Below, piece by piece: positions 12,301-21,345 of a stretch of DNA of 64,000 nt. Location: positions 2,418,001-2,482,000 of the forward strand of contig NZ_CP156795.1 of the NCBI RefSeq assembly GCF_039862785.1, read 5' to 3'. Position numbers and translations under genes: made by a program. Each line of letters starts with the position of its first letter. Positions within the stretch are counted from its first letter, which is position 1. Under the pieces are notes generated by a model. It had not been told where the DNA came from and made no database searches. It saw only the letters and a list, made by a program, of their open reading frames with translations. Source of the DNA: Acinetobacter sp. ANC 7912. GTDB taxonomy: Bacteria > Pseudomonadota > Gammaproteobacteria > Pseudomonadales > Moraxellaceae.

Positions 12301-12846
12301 TTACTCCTTATCAGATGATGGAGCCGGTGAACGTTTCACACGACCAGATGATTGAGCTGGGATTTGACCAGTTGGGTCTGCTACCAATTCTTCAATTGAG
12401 TTGAAGCGGGTAATTTCGGCAAGGTCCATATTTGGTGAACCTGCTTTAAAGACTTTACCAGCGGCTTTACGCTTGTCTGTAGGAGACCAGTTCAGGGCAC
12501 CCACTTTCACTGCATAAACCAATGCAATTAACAGGTCGACCACAAAAATGACTACAGTCGTAAAACCGAACCACCCTGCCTCACGCACTGAAGTAGACCA
12601 TGCATAGAGATAAAGTGCTTCAATATCAAAAACAACGAAGAAAATCGCAACTAAATAGAACTTTGCAGACAAGCGGATACGTGCTCCACCTGCGCTGACT
12701 ACGCCTGACTCAAACTGCTCCTGCTTGGCACGGCCCCATGATTTACCCCCGAGGAGTAATGGGACAGTGAGCATAAAGACGCATAAAAATGTAACGCCGA
12801 TCACGAAGGCAATAATTGCCCAATCGTATGGAGTAATGGCACTCAT
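12301..12846 (-). CDS. nuoA: NADH-quinone oxidoreductase subunit A (NuoA)
   Basis: 181-aa first gene product of the complex I operon, a three-helix membrane subunit, with conserved ESGVVSAGGAR-type loop and FFVVFDIEALYLYAW helix. The ATG at 12846 (MSAITPYDW) is preferred over an upstream in-frame GTG at 12918 because AGGAG lies about 10 bases before it and the extension is unlike NuoA. The C-terminal extension with basic and Ser/Pro residues is longer than in enterobacterial NuoA and is seen in Acinetobacter relatives from memory. Confidence 0.96.
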   Translation of the reverse strand: MSAITPYDWAIIAFVIGVTFLCVFMLTVPLLLGGKSWGRAKQEQFESGVVSAGGARIRLSAKFYLVAIFFVVFDIEALYLYAWSTSVREAGWFGFTTVVIFVVDLLIALVYAVKVGALNWSPTDKRKAAGKVFKAGSPNMDLAEITRFNSIEELVADPTGQIPAQSSGRVKRSPAPSSDKE

Positions 12847-13246
12847 GCGGGGATAACTCCTGGCAGGCCGATTTATTAACAAAGAATGTATGTATTGGCC
12901 TTCAAATACACCAAACACAAAATTAATCCCGCCAATTGTACCTGATTTTGGATTTCACTTGCTAGCTTATAAGGCTTAGTCTTTTGGATGATTTTTTAGA
13001 CAAACGCTGGTTTTTTCTGGGTTCTATTGCCCAGATAACCGACTAATCGCTTAAACACATCAAAAACAAAAAATTCATTATTTTTCCAATTCAGTTTAAT
13101 TCGGAGGAGAACTTCTGCTACTGAAACATAGTTAGACCGGTTCAATTGTGTATTTTTTGCAACCACCTAATAGTATAGCTTCATCCCCTGCAGGCTTTAT
13201 GCTATCAGTATAAAGAGCTTGATAATGAAGAATAAGGATGAAATAT
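12847..13246. other. Divergent regulatory gap between the nuo operon and a small gene
   Basis: A 400-bp stretch between nuoA (minus) and the small plus-strand gene. It must contain the nuo operon promoter and that of the small gene. I see no ORF, no RNA gene and no promoter I would commit to; the segment from about 13040 to 13110 is AT-rich. Confidence 0.5.
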
Positions 13247-13603
13247 ATGAGTCTAAAGTTTACCCATGAACCTGCGTATTTTCTCTATGCCCAATTATTT
13301 ATCCGACATCTTGAAAACTATATTGAAAAACATCCAGGTGAACTAAATCCCACCCTAAACTTGCAAAAAGTTTATGAGCTTTTCGGCAAAGACTTTGCCT
13401 CTGCTTCAATGAATCTGGAAGGCATTTTAAATATTGCAGACGAATACCGCGTAGAAACCCTGCATGGCGACCAGAAACTCATTAAAGGACGTAGCGTCGA
13501 TGGAAAATACAATAATTTGATACTCAACCTAAATTCAGAAGCAGTGAAAAGCTTGCGTGAAGGCAAGCCGGTAATTGAACCGGATGCAAAAACACACGAA
13601 TAA
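13247..13603 (+). CDS. Small protein of unknown function
   Basis: 118-aa soluble protein without signal peptide or membrane segment; I do not recognise a family. It begins MSLKFTHEPAYFLYAQLFI and looks like a compact alpha/beta fold with several acidic patches. Two in-frame ATGs exist (13238 and 13247); the second is chosen because AAGGA at 13234-13238 sits 8 bases before it and overlaps the first. It lies alone between the nuo operon and bfmS, and is followed by a clear terminator. The position beside nuo and bfmRS recalls the same gene order in A. baumannii (from memory). Confidence 0.75.
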   Translation: MSLKFTHEPAYFLYAQLFIRHLENYIEKHPGELNPTLNLQKVYELFGKDFASASMNLEGILNIADEYRVETLHGDQKLIKGRSVDGKYNNLILNLNSEAVKSLREGKPVIEPDAKTHE

Positions 13604-13643
13604 GCCCATCCATAAAAAGTAATCTGGTTTAAAAGTTCTCCAT

Positions 13644-13674
13644 AAAAAAACGATGCTTGATGCATCGTTTTTTT
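13644..13674. terminator. Bidirectional intrinsic terminator
   Basis: CGATGC-TTGAT-GCATCG stem (13651-13667) flanked by A7 on the left and T7 on the right, placed between the convergent small gene and bfmS. The symmetry suits termination from both sides. Confidence 0.85.
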
Positions 13675-13705
13675 ATTATCAGCAAGTTTTAACTTTACCG
13701 AGTCA

Positions 13706-15370
13706 CTAGGAACTAGTCTGTTCTTTAATACCTTCTTCAGCTTTATAACGAGACTTTTTCTTAAAGCGTTGAGCTGGCCAAGACATAGTAAAGCGCGCGC
13801 CACCCAAACGTGGACTTTCATCGACTTCAATCTTGCCACCAAACCAGAATGCAATCCGGCTGACAATTGACAAGCCCAGACCATAGCCACCCGAGGCCCG
13901 GGTACGACTGTCATCCAAACGAGAGAAAGCCTCAAACACACGTTTACGGTCTTCCGGCGGAATCCCCGGCCCGTCATCTTCCACACAGATATAAGCCTGT
14001 TTGTTCGCATCTACACCGCCACTAATAATAATTTTCTCATCACAGTAACGTACTGCATTGCCGACCAGGTTCTGTACCACACGATGTAAATAACGACGCT
14101 CTGCTTCGACTTCCAGATCCATCGGCACCTGATACAACTCGATCTGCTTACCAGTTTTCAGCGCTTCGGTTTCAGTTGCCACCTGCTCCAGTACATCACG
14201 CAGGTTCACCCGCTCAAAATCCAGCGACGGCGTACCTTGCTCCAGCTTGGCATAGGTCATGATTTCATCAATCAGCTTATTCAGTGCTTCGATGTCTTTA
14301 TCGATCTGCTCCATCTGCTGCTGACGGTATTCATAATCATCTTCATCGACTAGCATTTCCAAAGCAAAACGGATACGCGCTACCGGCGTCCGCAGCTCGT
14401 GCGAAACCGCGCGCATCAATTCGCGCTGTGCCTCAATCAGACGCTGAATATGATCCGACATGGCGTTATAACTAGAGGCCAGCAAAGCCATTTCATCCTT
14501 ACCATCTATTGCCAGACGCACCGACATGTTGCCCGATTTCATCTTGTTCAGCGCATAGCTCACTTCACGCAGTTTGCGTTGCATTGGTACTAACAGCCCG
14601 TAAACACCCAGACTCAGCACAAACATACTCAATAAGGTAATACCTGCTGCGAGCTGGAATGGCATCCAGTTGAACAGCGGCACCGGCCCCATCACCAGCA
14701 CTTCAGAGACTGAGCTTGGAATTGGCGAAACAATCGAAATGGTAGTGCCACGAATGGTGGCGCTGTCACGATACAGAATAATGCTGTGATCCAGACGCAG
14801 ACGCCCGATCTGCTCGGAGTCTAATGGCAGACTCTGTACGTCCTGAATGGTGATCGGATAAGAGAAGTAATCCTGGATTTTGGCCAGATACTGTTTTTCC
14901 TGACCCGGGTAATACACCAGATAATCCAGAATAAATACCGGCAGCGCCTTCATCTGGCGCTCGGTAATATTGTCAGCTTTGATATAAAGAAAGTGATCCG
15001 GGTCATCCCGTAGACCAATGACAATATAAGCCACTGAAGTCTGCGCATCCCAGCGCACCACAGCCTTGCGCTGCTCAATGCGGCGTTTTTCCGCCCGGGT
15101 CAGATCAACTTTTTCTGCTTCGACATAGTAAATCGGCAATTCCAGCAGGTCTGAAGCATCCGAAATCCAGTCCAGCTTCTGCTGCATATTCGGCTGACGT
15201 GCCACCCCCTCACTCATGATATAGGCCATACCATCCGTCAGGGACTCACGATATACCTGCGCCCGCTGGTAGTTAATGATTTGTACCAACAGATAGCCGA
15301 ACAGGGTCACCAGGAGTACCAGAATGACCAGTCCTGCATAGATACGCAAAAATATATTGTGCTTGAACAC
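13706..15370 (-). CDS. bfmS: Sensor histidine kinase BfmS
   Basis: 554-aa inner-membrane sensor of the BfmRS system, which in Acinetobacter controls envelope stress, capsule, biofilm and antibiotic tolerance. Architecture: transmembrane helix about 8-31, periplasmic sensor domain about 32-235, second helix about 240-262, HAMP about 263-315, phospho-acceptor His324 in AVSHELRTPV, and an ATPase domain with N-box Asn438 (NLVGNAVRY), DDGPGIPP (465-472) and GGYGLGLS. All catalytic boxes are intact. It starts 44 bases after bfmR ends and is presumably co-transcribed. Confidence 0.93.
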   Translation of the reverse strand: MFKHNIFLRIYAGLVILVLLVTLFGYLLVQIINYQRAQVYRESLTDGMAYIMSEGVARQPNMQQKLDWISDASDLLELPIYYVEAEKVDLTRAEKRRIEQRKAVVRWDAQTSVAYIVIGLRDDPDHFLYIKADNITERQMKALPVFILDYLVYYPGQEKQYLAKIQDYFSYPITIQDVQSLPLDSEQIGRLRLDHSIILYRDSATIRGTTISIVSPIPSSVSEVLVMGPVPLFNWMPFQLAAGITLLSMFVLSLGVYGLLVPMQRKLREVSYALNKMKSGNMSVRLAIDGKDEMALLASSYNAMSDHIQRLIEAQRELMRAVSHELRTPVARIRFALEMLVDEDDYEYRQQQMEQIDKDIEALNKLIDEIMTYAKLEQGTPSLDFERVNLRDVLEQVATETEALKTGKQIELYQVPMDLEVEAERRYLHRVVQNLVGNAVRYCDEKIIISGGVDANKQAYICVEDDGPGIPPEDRKRVFEAFSRLDDSRTRASGGYGLGLSIVSRIAFWFGGKIEVDESPRLGGARFTMSWPAQRFKKKSRYKAEEGIKEQTSS

Positions 15371-15414
15371 TTATAAGCTTTCCCGCTTATTCAGCCTAGG
15401 AATGGCATGTACAA

Positions 15415-16131
15415 TTACATGCCATTGGTTTCCTTAACGAACAGATAACCTTTACTACGAACTGTCTTGATACGTTTAGGGTTTTCCGGATCATCACCAA
15501 TTTTTGGACGGATACGTGAGATACGCACGTCAATTGAACGGTCCTGGCCATCATATTCGATGCCACGTAGACGTTCAAAAATGTCTTCGCGCGACAGGAT
15601 ACGGCCAGCATTCGATGCAAGCAACCACAACAGGTCATATTCTGCACTGGTGAAGTCCACCAGCTCACCATTTAAGGTCACCGAACGACCACCGTTGTCG
15701 ATAACCAGATCATCAAATTCGATGCGCTGAGCAACTTCATCCTCAGCTACTTTATCGGTACGGCGTAACAAGGCACGGATACGTGCCAGCAGGACACGCG
15801 GCTGAACCGGTTTCGCGACATAATCGTCAGCGCCCATTTCCAGACCGAGTACCTGATCCATGTCTTCGGTACGTGCAGTCAGCATCAGAATTGGCTGATG
15901 ATAATGTGGGCGCACTTCACGGCAAATGGTCAAGCCATCTGCGCCTGGCAGCATCACATCCAGTACAACCAAGTCTGGCTGCTCGGCAATAATGCGACGA
16001 ATCGCACGGTTACCATCTGGCTCTACCCCTACCTCAAGCCCGTTACGAATTAGATATTCTTGAGTTAAACGAGCAAGACGCTCATCATCTTCCACAATTA
16101 GAATTTTGGGTAACTTTTCTTCTTGGCTCAT
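15415..16131 (-). CDS. bfmR: Response regulator BfmR (OmpR/PhoB type)
   Basis: 238-aa transcription regulator partnered with BfmS. The receiver domain has the acidic pair Glu14-Asp15-Asp16, the phosphorylation site Asp58 (VVLDVMLPGADG) and Lys107-type KPVQPR; the C-terminal winged helix holds FTSAEYDLLWLLA and RSIDVRISRIRPKIG. The ATG at 16131 (MSQEEKLPK) is chosen over the longer ORF from 16257 because AAGGTG precedes it by about 10 bases and it matches the family N-terminus. Upstream lie a candidate promoter and a perfect palindrome that could be an autoregulatory site. Confidence 0.95.
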   Translation of the reverse strand: MSQEEKLPKILIVEDDERLARLTQEYLIRNGLEVGVEPDGNRAIRRIIAEQPDLVVLDVMLPGADGLTICREVRPHYHQPILMLTARTEDMDQVLGLEMGADDYVAKPVQPRVLLARIRALLRRTDKVAEDEVAQRIEFDDLVIDNGGRSVTLNGELVDFTSAEYDLLWLLASNAGRILSREDIFERLRGIEYDGQDRSIDVRISRIRPKIGDDPENPKRIKTVRSKGYLFVKETNGM

Positions 16132-16212
16132 ATATTGTGCACCTTTATATTCGATGGGCGTATCCCTTAGAAATCTGATAGATACGAGTGATATAGCAAG
16201 CAATATACACAC

Positions 16213-16227
16213 GTTTACATTGTAAAC
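16213..16227. promoter_or_regulatory. Perfect palindrome in the bfmR leader, candidate operator
   Basis: GTTTACA-T-TGTAAAC, a 7-bp perfect inverted repeat centred 89 bp before the bfmR start. It resembles half-sites bound by OmpR/RstA-like regulators (TACAT...ACA). Autoregulation by BfmR is known in Acinetobacter, but assigning this palindrome as its site is inference. Confidence 0.4.
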
Positions 16228-16306
16228 AAGGTGCCGTTCACCAAACTGATACATCAAAGTTGCATTTTGTAATATTTCTTTGCAGATATTTCTGATACCG
16301 ACATTT

Positions 16307-16334
16307 TTTATACATTAGTCACTTTTTGTATCAA
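16307..16334 (-). promoter_or_regulatory. Candidate sigma-70 promoter of bfmRS
   Basis: On the minus strand, TTGATA (-35, bases 16334-16329), a 16-bp spacer, and TATAAA (-10, bases 16312-16307). Both hexamers match consensus at 5 of 6 positions. A start near 16300 would give a leader of about 165 nt containing the palindrome at 16213-16227. Confidence 0.5.
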
Positions 16335-16389
16335 GCTAGCCCCACCGTTCATCTGGATAAAAATTGGCTTTTAATTTGCTTTAACAAAG

Positions 16390-16398
16390 TTATCCACA
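16390..16398 (+). promoter_or_regulatory. DnaA box upstream of nrdA
   Basis: TTATCCACA, an exact match to the high-affinity DnaA box, 293 bp before nrdA. In E. coli the nrdAB promoter is regulated by DnaA through such boxes, tying dNTP supply to replication. A degenerate second copy (TTATCTATA) follows at 16402-16410. Confidence 0.6.
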
Positions 16399-16539
16399 AT
16401 GTTATCTATAAGCACTTTTTGCCAGTCTTGTTATGCTATGCCTTGCCAGATAAGGCCTGCACAAAGATGATAAAAATAAGGATTTTTTCAAGAGAAAAGC
16501 TCGAGCTTTTTCATCAAAACATTTATTAAAATGTCAATA

Positions 16540-16568
16540 TTGATCTACCCTAAATTTTCCCGTATCTT
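16540..16568 (+). promoter_or_regulatory. Candidate promoter of nrdA
   Basis: TTGATC (16540-16545), a 17-bp spacer, and TATCTT (16563-16568). The hexamers are moderate matches (4 of 6 each) but the spacing is ideal, and the adjacent NrdR-like boxes overlap the -10 and initial transcribed region, as repression would require. Confidence 0.4.
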
Positions 16569-16604
16569 GTGCTCAATTAATTCTTAAACCACTAGGTATT
16601 GTGT
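16557..16604 (+). promoter_or_regulatory. Candidate tandem NrdR boxes
   Basis: The stronger box at 16589-16604 (CCACTAGGTATTGTGT) matches the NrdR consensus acaCwAtATaTwGtgt at 13 of 16 positions. A weaker one at 16557-16572 (TTCCCGTATCTTGTGC) matches 9 of 16. Their centres are 32 bp apart, the three-helical-turn spacing usual for NrdR box pairs. NrdR represses ribonucleotide reductase genes in most bacteria. The weak box lowers certainty. Confidence 0.45.
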
Positions 16605-16690
16605 TTATTCCTCAAACACTGTGGCATGAATTTTGCCCGGTTCAAACGGTCCATAAACATAAAAATAGATGACAATGGAGCTATGCTAAA

Positions 16691-19525
16691 ATGAGCGTAA
16701 TCACGTCAACCCCTGGTCAACTGCAGGTGATTAAACGCACCGGTGATGTTGCCCCTTTCAATGCAGAAAAAATTTCTGTCGCAATTGGTAAGGCTTTCCT
16801 GGCAGTTGAAGGCCAGCAAAGCGCTGACTCGAGCCGTATCCATGACCGCATCGAGCAACTGACGGAAATGGTATTAAACACATTTAAACGTCGCTTACCT
16901 TCAGGTGGTACCATTCACATTGAAGAAATCCAGGATCAGGTTGAACTTGCGCTTATGCGTACTGGTGAACAGAAAGTTGCTCGCGCCTACGTCATCTATC
17001 GCGAACAACGTGCTGAAGCTCGTAAGCAGTTAAATGCCAATCATCACCCTACACTGCAAATTACCGATGCAGAAGGTAAATTAAAACCGCTGGACCTGAG
17101 CGAACTGACTGCGAATATCACCAAAGCAGCAGAAGGCCTGGAAGGCATCGACGTTCAGGCGATTGTCGATGAGACCGTGAAAAACCTGTACAACGGCGTA
17201 AAAGAGTCTGACATCGCGACTACCATGATGATGGCGACGCGTACCCGTATCGAACAGGAACCTAACTATACTTATGTGACTGCACGTTTACTACGTAACG
17301 AGCTGGTTGCAACAGGTCTGGAATTCTTAGGCTTGCCTGCAGATACTGCTGAAGGCGATGCGCTAGAAACCTTCCTGAAAAAAGGTGTGGAATTAGAACT
17401 TCTGTCACCAGAATTATTGAATTTTGACCTAGCAAAACTATCTGCAGCGATCAAACCAGAACGCTCAAACCAGTTTACTTACCTGGGTCTGCAAACTTTA
17501 TTCGACCGTTACTTCATCCACTCTGATGGCGTACGTTTCGAATTACCACAATTATTCTTCATGCGTGTGTCTATGGGTCTTGCCCTGAATGAAGACAACC
17601 GTGAAGAGCGTGCCATCGAATTCTACGACCTGCTGTCTAGCTTCGATTACATGGCATCAACGCCTACTCTGTTCAACTCAGGTACGCTTCGTCCACAGCT
17701 GTCTAGCTGCTACTTAACAACAATTGCCGATGACCTGTACAACATCTATGGCGCTATGCGTGACAACGCAATGCTGTCTAAATGGGCTGGCGGTTTAGGT
17801 AATGATTGGACTCCAGTTCGCGCCCTGAACTCTTACATCAAGGGTACCAACGGTAAATCTCAAGGTGTAGTTCCATTCCTGAAAGTTGCCAACGATACTG
17901 CAGTTGCGGTTAACCAAGGTGGTAAACGTAAAGGTGCGGTGTGTGCTTACTTAGAAACTTGGCACCTGGACATCGAAGAATTCCTGGAACTGCGTAAAAA
18001 CACGGGTGACGACCGTCGTCGTACCCATGACATGAACACTGCGAACTGGGTTCCTGACCTGTTCATGCAACGTGTATTTGAAGATGCTGAATGGACCCTG
18101 TTCACGCCTTCTGAAACGCCTGACCTGCACGACCTGACTGGTAGCGCATTTGCAGAACGTTATGCTTACTACGAAAGCATTGCCAAAGAACAAAATCTGC
18201 TGCACAAAAAAGTACGTGCAAAAGACTTATGGCGCAAAATGCTGTCTATGCTGTTCGAAACAGGTCACCCTTGGATCACATTCAAAGACGTATGTAACCT
18301 GCGTTCACCACAACAACACGTGGGTGTAGTTCACTCATCTAACCTGTGTACAGAAATTACCCTGAACACCAATCAGGATGAAATCGCGGTATGTAACCTG
18401 GGTTCTATTAACCTGGTGCAACACGTACAAGGCGGCAAACTGGATCGCGAAAAACTGGCGCGTACCATCAAAACTGCTGTACGTATGCTCGATAACGTGA
18501 TCGATATCAACTACTACGCAGTACCACAAGCACGTAATTCAAACCTGAAACACCGCCCAGTCGGTATGGGTATCATGGGCTTCCAGGATGCACTATACGA
18601 AATGGGCATTGCTTACGGTTCTGATGCAGCGGTTGATTTCGCTGACGAATCGATGGAAGTGATTTCTTACTATGCAATTCAAACTTCAAGTGATCTTGCA
18701 GTTGAACGTGGTACTTATGAAACTTTCAAAGGTTCACTCTGGGATCAAGGCATTCTACCTATTGACTCTCTGGACATCGTTGCGAAATCTCGCCCAGAAC
18801 GTATGTTCGAAGTAGACCGTACGACTCGTCTGGATTGGGACACTTTACGTGCCAAAGTTCAGAAAGACGGTATGCGTAACTCAAACGTGATGGCGATCGC
18901 TCCGACTGCAACGATTTCGAACATCTGTGGTGTTTCTCAATCTATCGAGCCAACATTCCAGAACTTGTATGTGAAATCTAACCTGTCTGGTGAATTCACT
19001 GTGATCAACCCATACCTGGTACGTGCATTGAAAGAACGTGGCCTTTGGGATGCGGTAATGGTCAATGACCTGAAACATTTCGAAGGTTCTGTACAGAAGA
19101 TCGCACGTATTCCTGAAGAACTAAAAGCTATTTTCGCGACTGCGTTCGAAGTTGAACCACGTTGGATCGTAGATGCTGCTTCTCGTCGTCAAAAATGGAT
19201 CGACCAGGCGCAATCTCTGAACCTGTACATCGCAGGTGCAAACGGTAAGAAACTGGACATCACTTACAAGATGGCTTGGTTACGTGGTCTGAAAACGACT
19301 TATTACCTACGTGCATTGGGTGCAACTTCTGCCGAAAAATCAACAATTAACACGGGTGCACTGAACGCAGTTAAACCTGCAACTGTTGCGGCGCCTGTTG
19401 CTGCAGCACCAGTAGTTGAAGAGAAGAAACCAGAAGCTCCAGTAGAGGAAGAAGGTTTCACTCAAGCAGCGCCAGTGCCACAAGCGTGTTCGATTGATAA
19501 CCCAGACTGTGAGGCTTGTCAGTAA
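16691..19525 (+). CDS. nrdA: Ribonucleoside-diphosphate reductase, alpha subunit (NrdA, class Ia)
   Basis: 944-aa catalytic subunit that converts NDPs to dNDPs. The N-terminus holds an ATP-cone (about residues 10-110: VIKRTGDVAPFNAEKI ... ARAYVIYREQR), followed by a second, more divergent cone-like segment (about 115-210). The barrel contains the conserved SCYL (Cys in LSSCYLTTI), the catalytic N-x-CxE-type site HSSNLCTEITLNT, and the Pro-Thr-Ala-Thr-Ile loop (APTATISNICG). The tail CSIDNPDCEACQ carries the Cys pair reduced by thioredoxin/glutaredoxin. An Ala/Pro-rich linker (about 893-925) precedes the tail. nrdB follows about 420 bp downstream. Confidence 0.97.
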   Translation: MSVITSTPGQLQVIKRTGDVAPFNAEKISVAIGKAFLAVEGQQSADSSRIHDRIEQLTEMVLNTFKRRLPSGGTIHIEEIQDQVELALMRTGEQKVARAYVIYREQRAEARKQLNANHHPTLQITDAEGKLKPLDLSELTANITKAAEGLEGIDVQAIVDETVKNLYNGVKESDIATTMMMATRTRIEQEPNYTYVTARLLRNELVATGLEFLGLPADTAEGDALETFLKKGVELELLSPELLNFDLAKLSAAIKPERSNQFTYLGLQTLFDRYFIHSDGVRFELPQLFFMRVSMGLALNEDNREERAIEFYDLLSSFDYMASTPTLFNSGTLRPQLSSCYLTTIADDLYNIYGAMRDNAMLSKWAGGLGNDWTPVRALNSYIKGTNGKSQGVVPFLKVANDTAVAVNQGGKRKGAVCAYLETWHLDIEEFLELRKNTGDDRRRTHDMNTANWVPDLFMQRVFEDAEWTLFTPSETPDLHDLTGSAFAERYAYYESIAKEQNLLHKKVRAKDLWRKMLSMLFETGHPWITFKDVCNLRSPQQHVGVVHSSNLCTEITLNTNQDEIAVCNLGSINLVQHVQGGKLDREKLARTIKTAVRMLDNVIDINYYAVPQARNSNLKHRPVGMGIMGFQDALYEMGIAYGSDAAVDFADESMEVISYYAIQTSSDLAVERGTYETFKGSLWDQGILPIDSLDIVAKSRPERMFEVDRTTRLDWDTLRAKVQKDGMRNSNVMAIAPTATISNICGVSQSIEPTFQNLYVKSNLSGEFTVINPYLVRALKERGLWDAVMVNDLKHFEGSVQKIARIPEELKAIFATAFEVEPRWIVDAASRRQKWIDQAQSLNLYIAGANGKKLDITYKMAWLRGLKTTYYLRALGATSAEKSTINTGALNAVKPATVAAPVAAAPVVEEKKPEAPVEEEGFTQAAPVPQACSIDNPDCEACQ

Positions 19526-19542
19526 TCTGACGGGTTTCTAAG

Positions 19543-19641
19543 AATCCCCCTAAATCCCCCTTTTGCAAAGGGGAACTTCCAAAAATCAGAATAGGTTGAT
19601 GGAAGCCCCTCCTTTCATAAAGGAGGGGTTTGGGGAGGATT
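19543..19641. repeat. Palindromic interspersed repeat, copy 1
   Basis: A 99-bp symmetrical unit just after nrdA: AATCCCCCTAAATCCCCC at the left and a matching GGGGTTTGGGGAGGATT at the right, enclosing two hairpins (CCCCCTTTTGCAAAGGGG and CCCCTCCTTTCATAAAGGAGGGG). A shorter copy of the same design is at 59533-59606. It behaves like a REP/MITE-type extragenic element; folded in RNA it would form adjacent stem-loops that may protect or attenuate the nrd transcript. Confidence 0.8.
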
Positions 19642-19674
19642 AAAAGAAATTAGAAAAATTAAAGGAAAACTACC

Positions 19675-19803
19675 ATGCCTCCAATGACCCACAACTATAT
19701 GTTAGGACTGGTAGCCCTGGTTGTTTCCTTTGTTCTTACCTTTTATTTGCCGATCGCCTACTTTTGGATGAAGGCACATAAAGCGCGTAAGCAAAATAAG
19801 TAG
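19675..19803 (+). CDS. Small membrane protein between nrdA and nrdB
   Basis: A 42-aa ORF starting MPPMTHNYMLGLVALVV, with one transmembrane helix (about residues 9-31) and a basic C-terminal tail (KAHKARKQNK), so an N-out/C-in orientation is likely. AAAGGA ends 8-9 bases before the ATG, a good ribosome-binding site. It lies in the same direction between nrdA and nrdB, so it is probably in the nrd transcript. I do not recognise a named family; codon use and strong RBS argue that it is real. Confidence 0.7.
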   Translation: MPPMTHNYMLGLVALVVSFVLTFYLPIAYFWMKAHKARKQNK

Positions 19804-19945
19804 TGGGGATATTCGCTCTTTCGAATAAAACTAGAGCATTCATCGACAAAACTTAATTTTGCTTACACAAATTGAGCGTATAGTAAGACATCTCAGCGTT
19901 GCTGGATGTCTAATAAAAGATATAAGCATCGAAGAGAGAATTGAT

Positions 19946-21229
19946 ATGTCTATCCTAAGTTGGGACGATTTCGAAGATGATTCGCAAAAACCGGCTGCAC
20001 CTGAACACCAGTCTGCGCCCGTCGAACCGAAAAAAACGGCTAATCCGCAAGTGGTATCTGATGCACAGCAACCACAGAAGAGTGTGGCAACTGCACAACC
20101 CGCTGCAACCACTAGAAGCACATCAACAAATTCAGCCGATCCGTTGGCTCGAGCATCTAACGCCTTAAATCATTTAGACGTTGCGCCTGGTCTTGAAGAA
20201 CTTGAGATGGGCGCTCAACGTGTACAAGTTGACGACAAACGCATGATCAACTGTCGTGCCGATTTGAACCAGCTTGTACCATTCAAATACGAATGGGCTT
20301 GGCAGAAATATCTGGACGGTTGTGCCAACCACTGGATGCCACAAGAAATCAACATGAACCACGATATCGCACTTTGGAAGTCTGAAGATGGCTTGACCGA
20401 AGACGAGCGTACTATCGTGATGCGTTCTCTTGGTTTCTTCTCTACTGCTGACTCACTGGTAGCGAACAACCTGGTACTGGCGATCTACCGTCACATTACC
20501 AACCCGGAATGCCGTCAATACATTCTGCGTCAGTCTTTTGAAGAAGCGATTCACACTCACGCTTACCAATACTGTATCGAATCTTTGGGTATGGACGAAG
20601 GCGAAGTCTTCAACATGTACCGCGAAGTTCCAGCAGTGGCACGTAAAGCGGCTTGGGGCCTGAAATATACACAGTCTTTAAGTGATCCTACTTTCAAAAC
20701 TGGTACACCAGAAAACGACCAGATTCTGCTACGTAACCTGATTGCGTTTTACTGTGTCCTTGAAGGTATCTTCTTCTACTGCGGTTTCACACAAATTCTG
20801 TCTATGGGCCGCCGTAACAAAATGAATGGTGTGGCTGAGCAGTTCCAGTACATCCTGCGTGACGAGTCTATGCACCTGAACTTCGGTATCGACATGATCA
20901 ACCAGATCAAGATCGAGAACCCACACCTGTGGACTGCTGAATTCCAGCAAGAAGTGATTCAGATGATCCTTGAAGGTACGATGCTTGAAATCGAATATGC
21001 TCGTGACACTATGCCACGCGGTGTATTGGGTATGAATGCTGGCATGATGGAAGAATACCTGAAATTCATCTGTAACCGTCGTCTGAGCCAGCTTGGCTTG
21101 CCTGAACAGTTCACTGGTGTGACTAACCCATTCCAGTGGATGTCAGAAATGATGGACCTACGTAAAGAAAAGAACTTCTTCGAAACTCGCGTAACTGACT
21201 ACCAAACTGGTGGTGCGTTAAGCTGGTAA
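19946..21229 (+). CDS. nrdB: Ribonucleoside-diphosphate reductase, beta subunit (NrdB)
   Basis: 427-aa radical-generating subunit of class Ia ribonucleotide reductase. The start at 19946 ([12 protein letters not shown]) follows a GAGAG sequence and gives the usual acidic N-terminus; the ORF could extend upstream to 19859 but without family resemblance. An Ala/Pro/Thr-rich linker (about 13-60) precedes the helical diiron domain. Iron-ligand motifs are visible as [13 protein letters not shown] and [12 protein letters not shown]. The C-terminal tail ([11 protein letters not shown]) is the peptide that docks on NrdA. Confidence 0.95.
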   Translation: MSILSWDDFEDDSQKPAAPEHQSAPVEPKKTANPQVVSDAQQPQKSVATAQPAATTRSTSTNSADPLARASNALNHLDVAPGLEELEMGAQRVQVDDKRMINCRADLNQLVPFKYEWAWQKYLDGCANHWMPQEINMNHDIALWKSEDGLTEDERTIVMRSLGFFSTADSLVANNLVLAIYRHITNPECRQYILRQSFEEAIHTHAYQYCIESLGMDEGEVFNMYREVPAVARKAAWGLKYTQSLSDPTFKTGTPENDQILLRNLIAFYCVLEGIFFYCGFTQILSMGRRNKMNGVAEQFQYILRDESMHLNFGIDMINQIKIENPHLWTAEFQQEVIQMILEGTMLEIEYARDTMPRGVLGMNAGMMEEYLKFICNRRLSQLGLPEQFTGVTNPFQWMSEMMDLRKEKNFFETRVTDYQTGGALSW

Positions 21230-21240
21230 TCGAAAGATTC

Positions 21241-21272
21241 TAAAAAATCCCGTCTTAATGGCGGGATTTTTT
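21241..21272 (+). terminator. Intrinsic terminator after nrdB
   Basis: AAATCCCG and CGGGATTT arms around a short loop, followed by a T run, 11 bases after the nrdB stop. Confidence 0.85.
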
Positions 21273-21345
21273 ATTTGATAAGAAATATTTAAATTCAAAT
21301 AAATATAGCTATAATCAAATTAAAATCAAAAACTTAAATATTAGA

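Noticed and set aside
13238..13246. First ATG of the small gene after nuo
   Set aside because: AAGGA overlaps it, so it cannot be the ribosome-binding site for this start; the ATG at 13247 has correct spacing.
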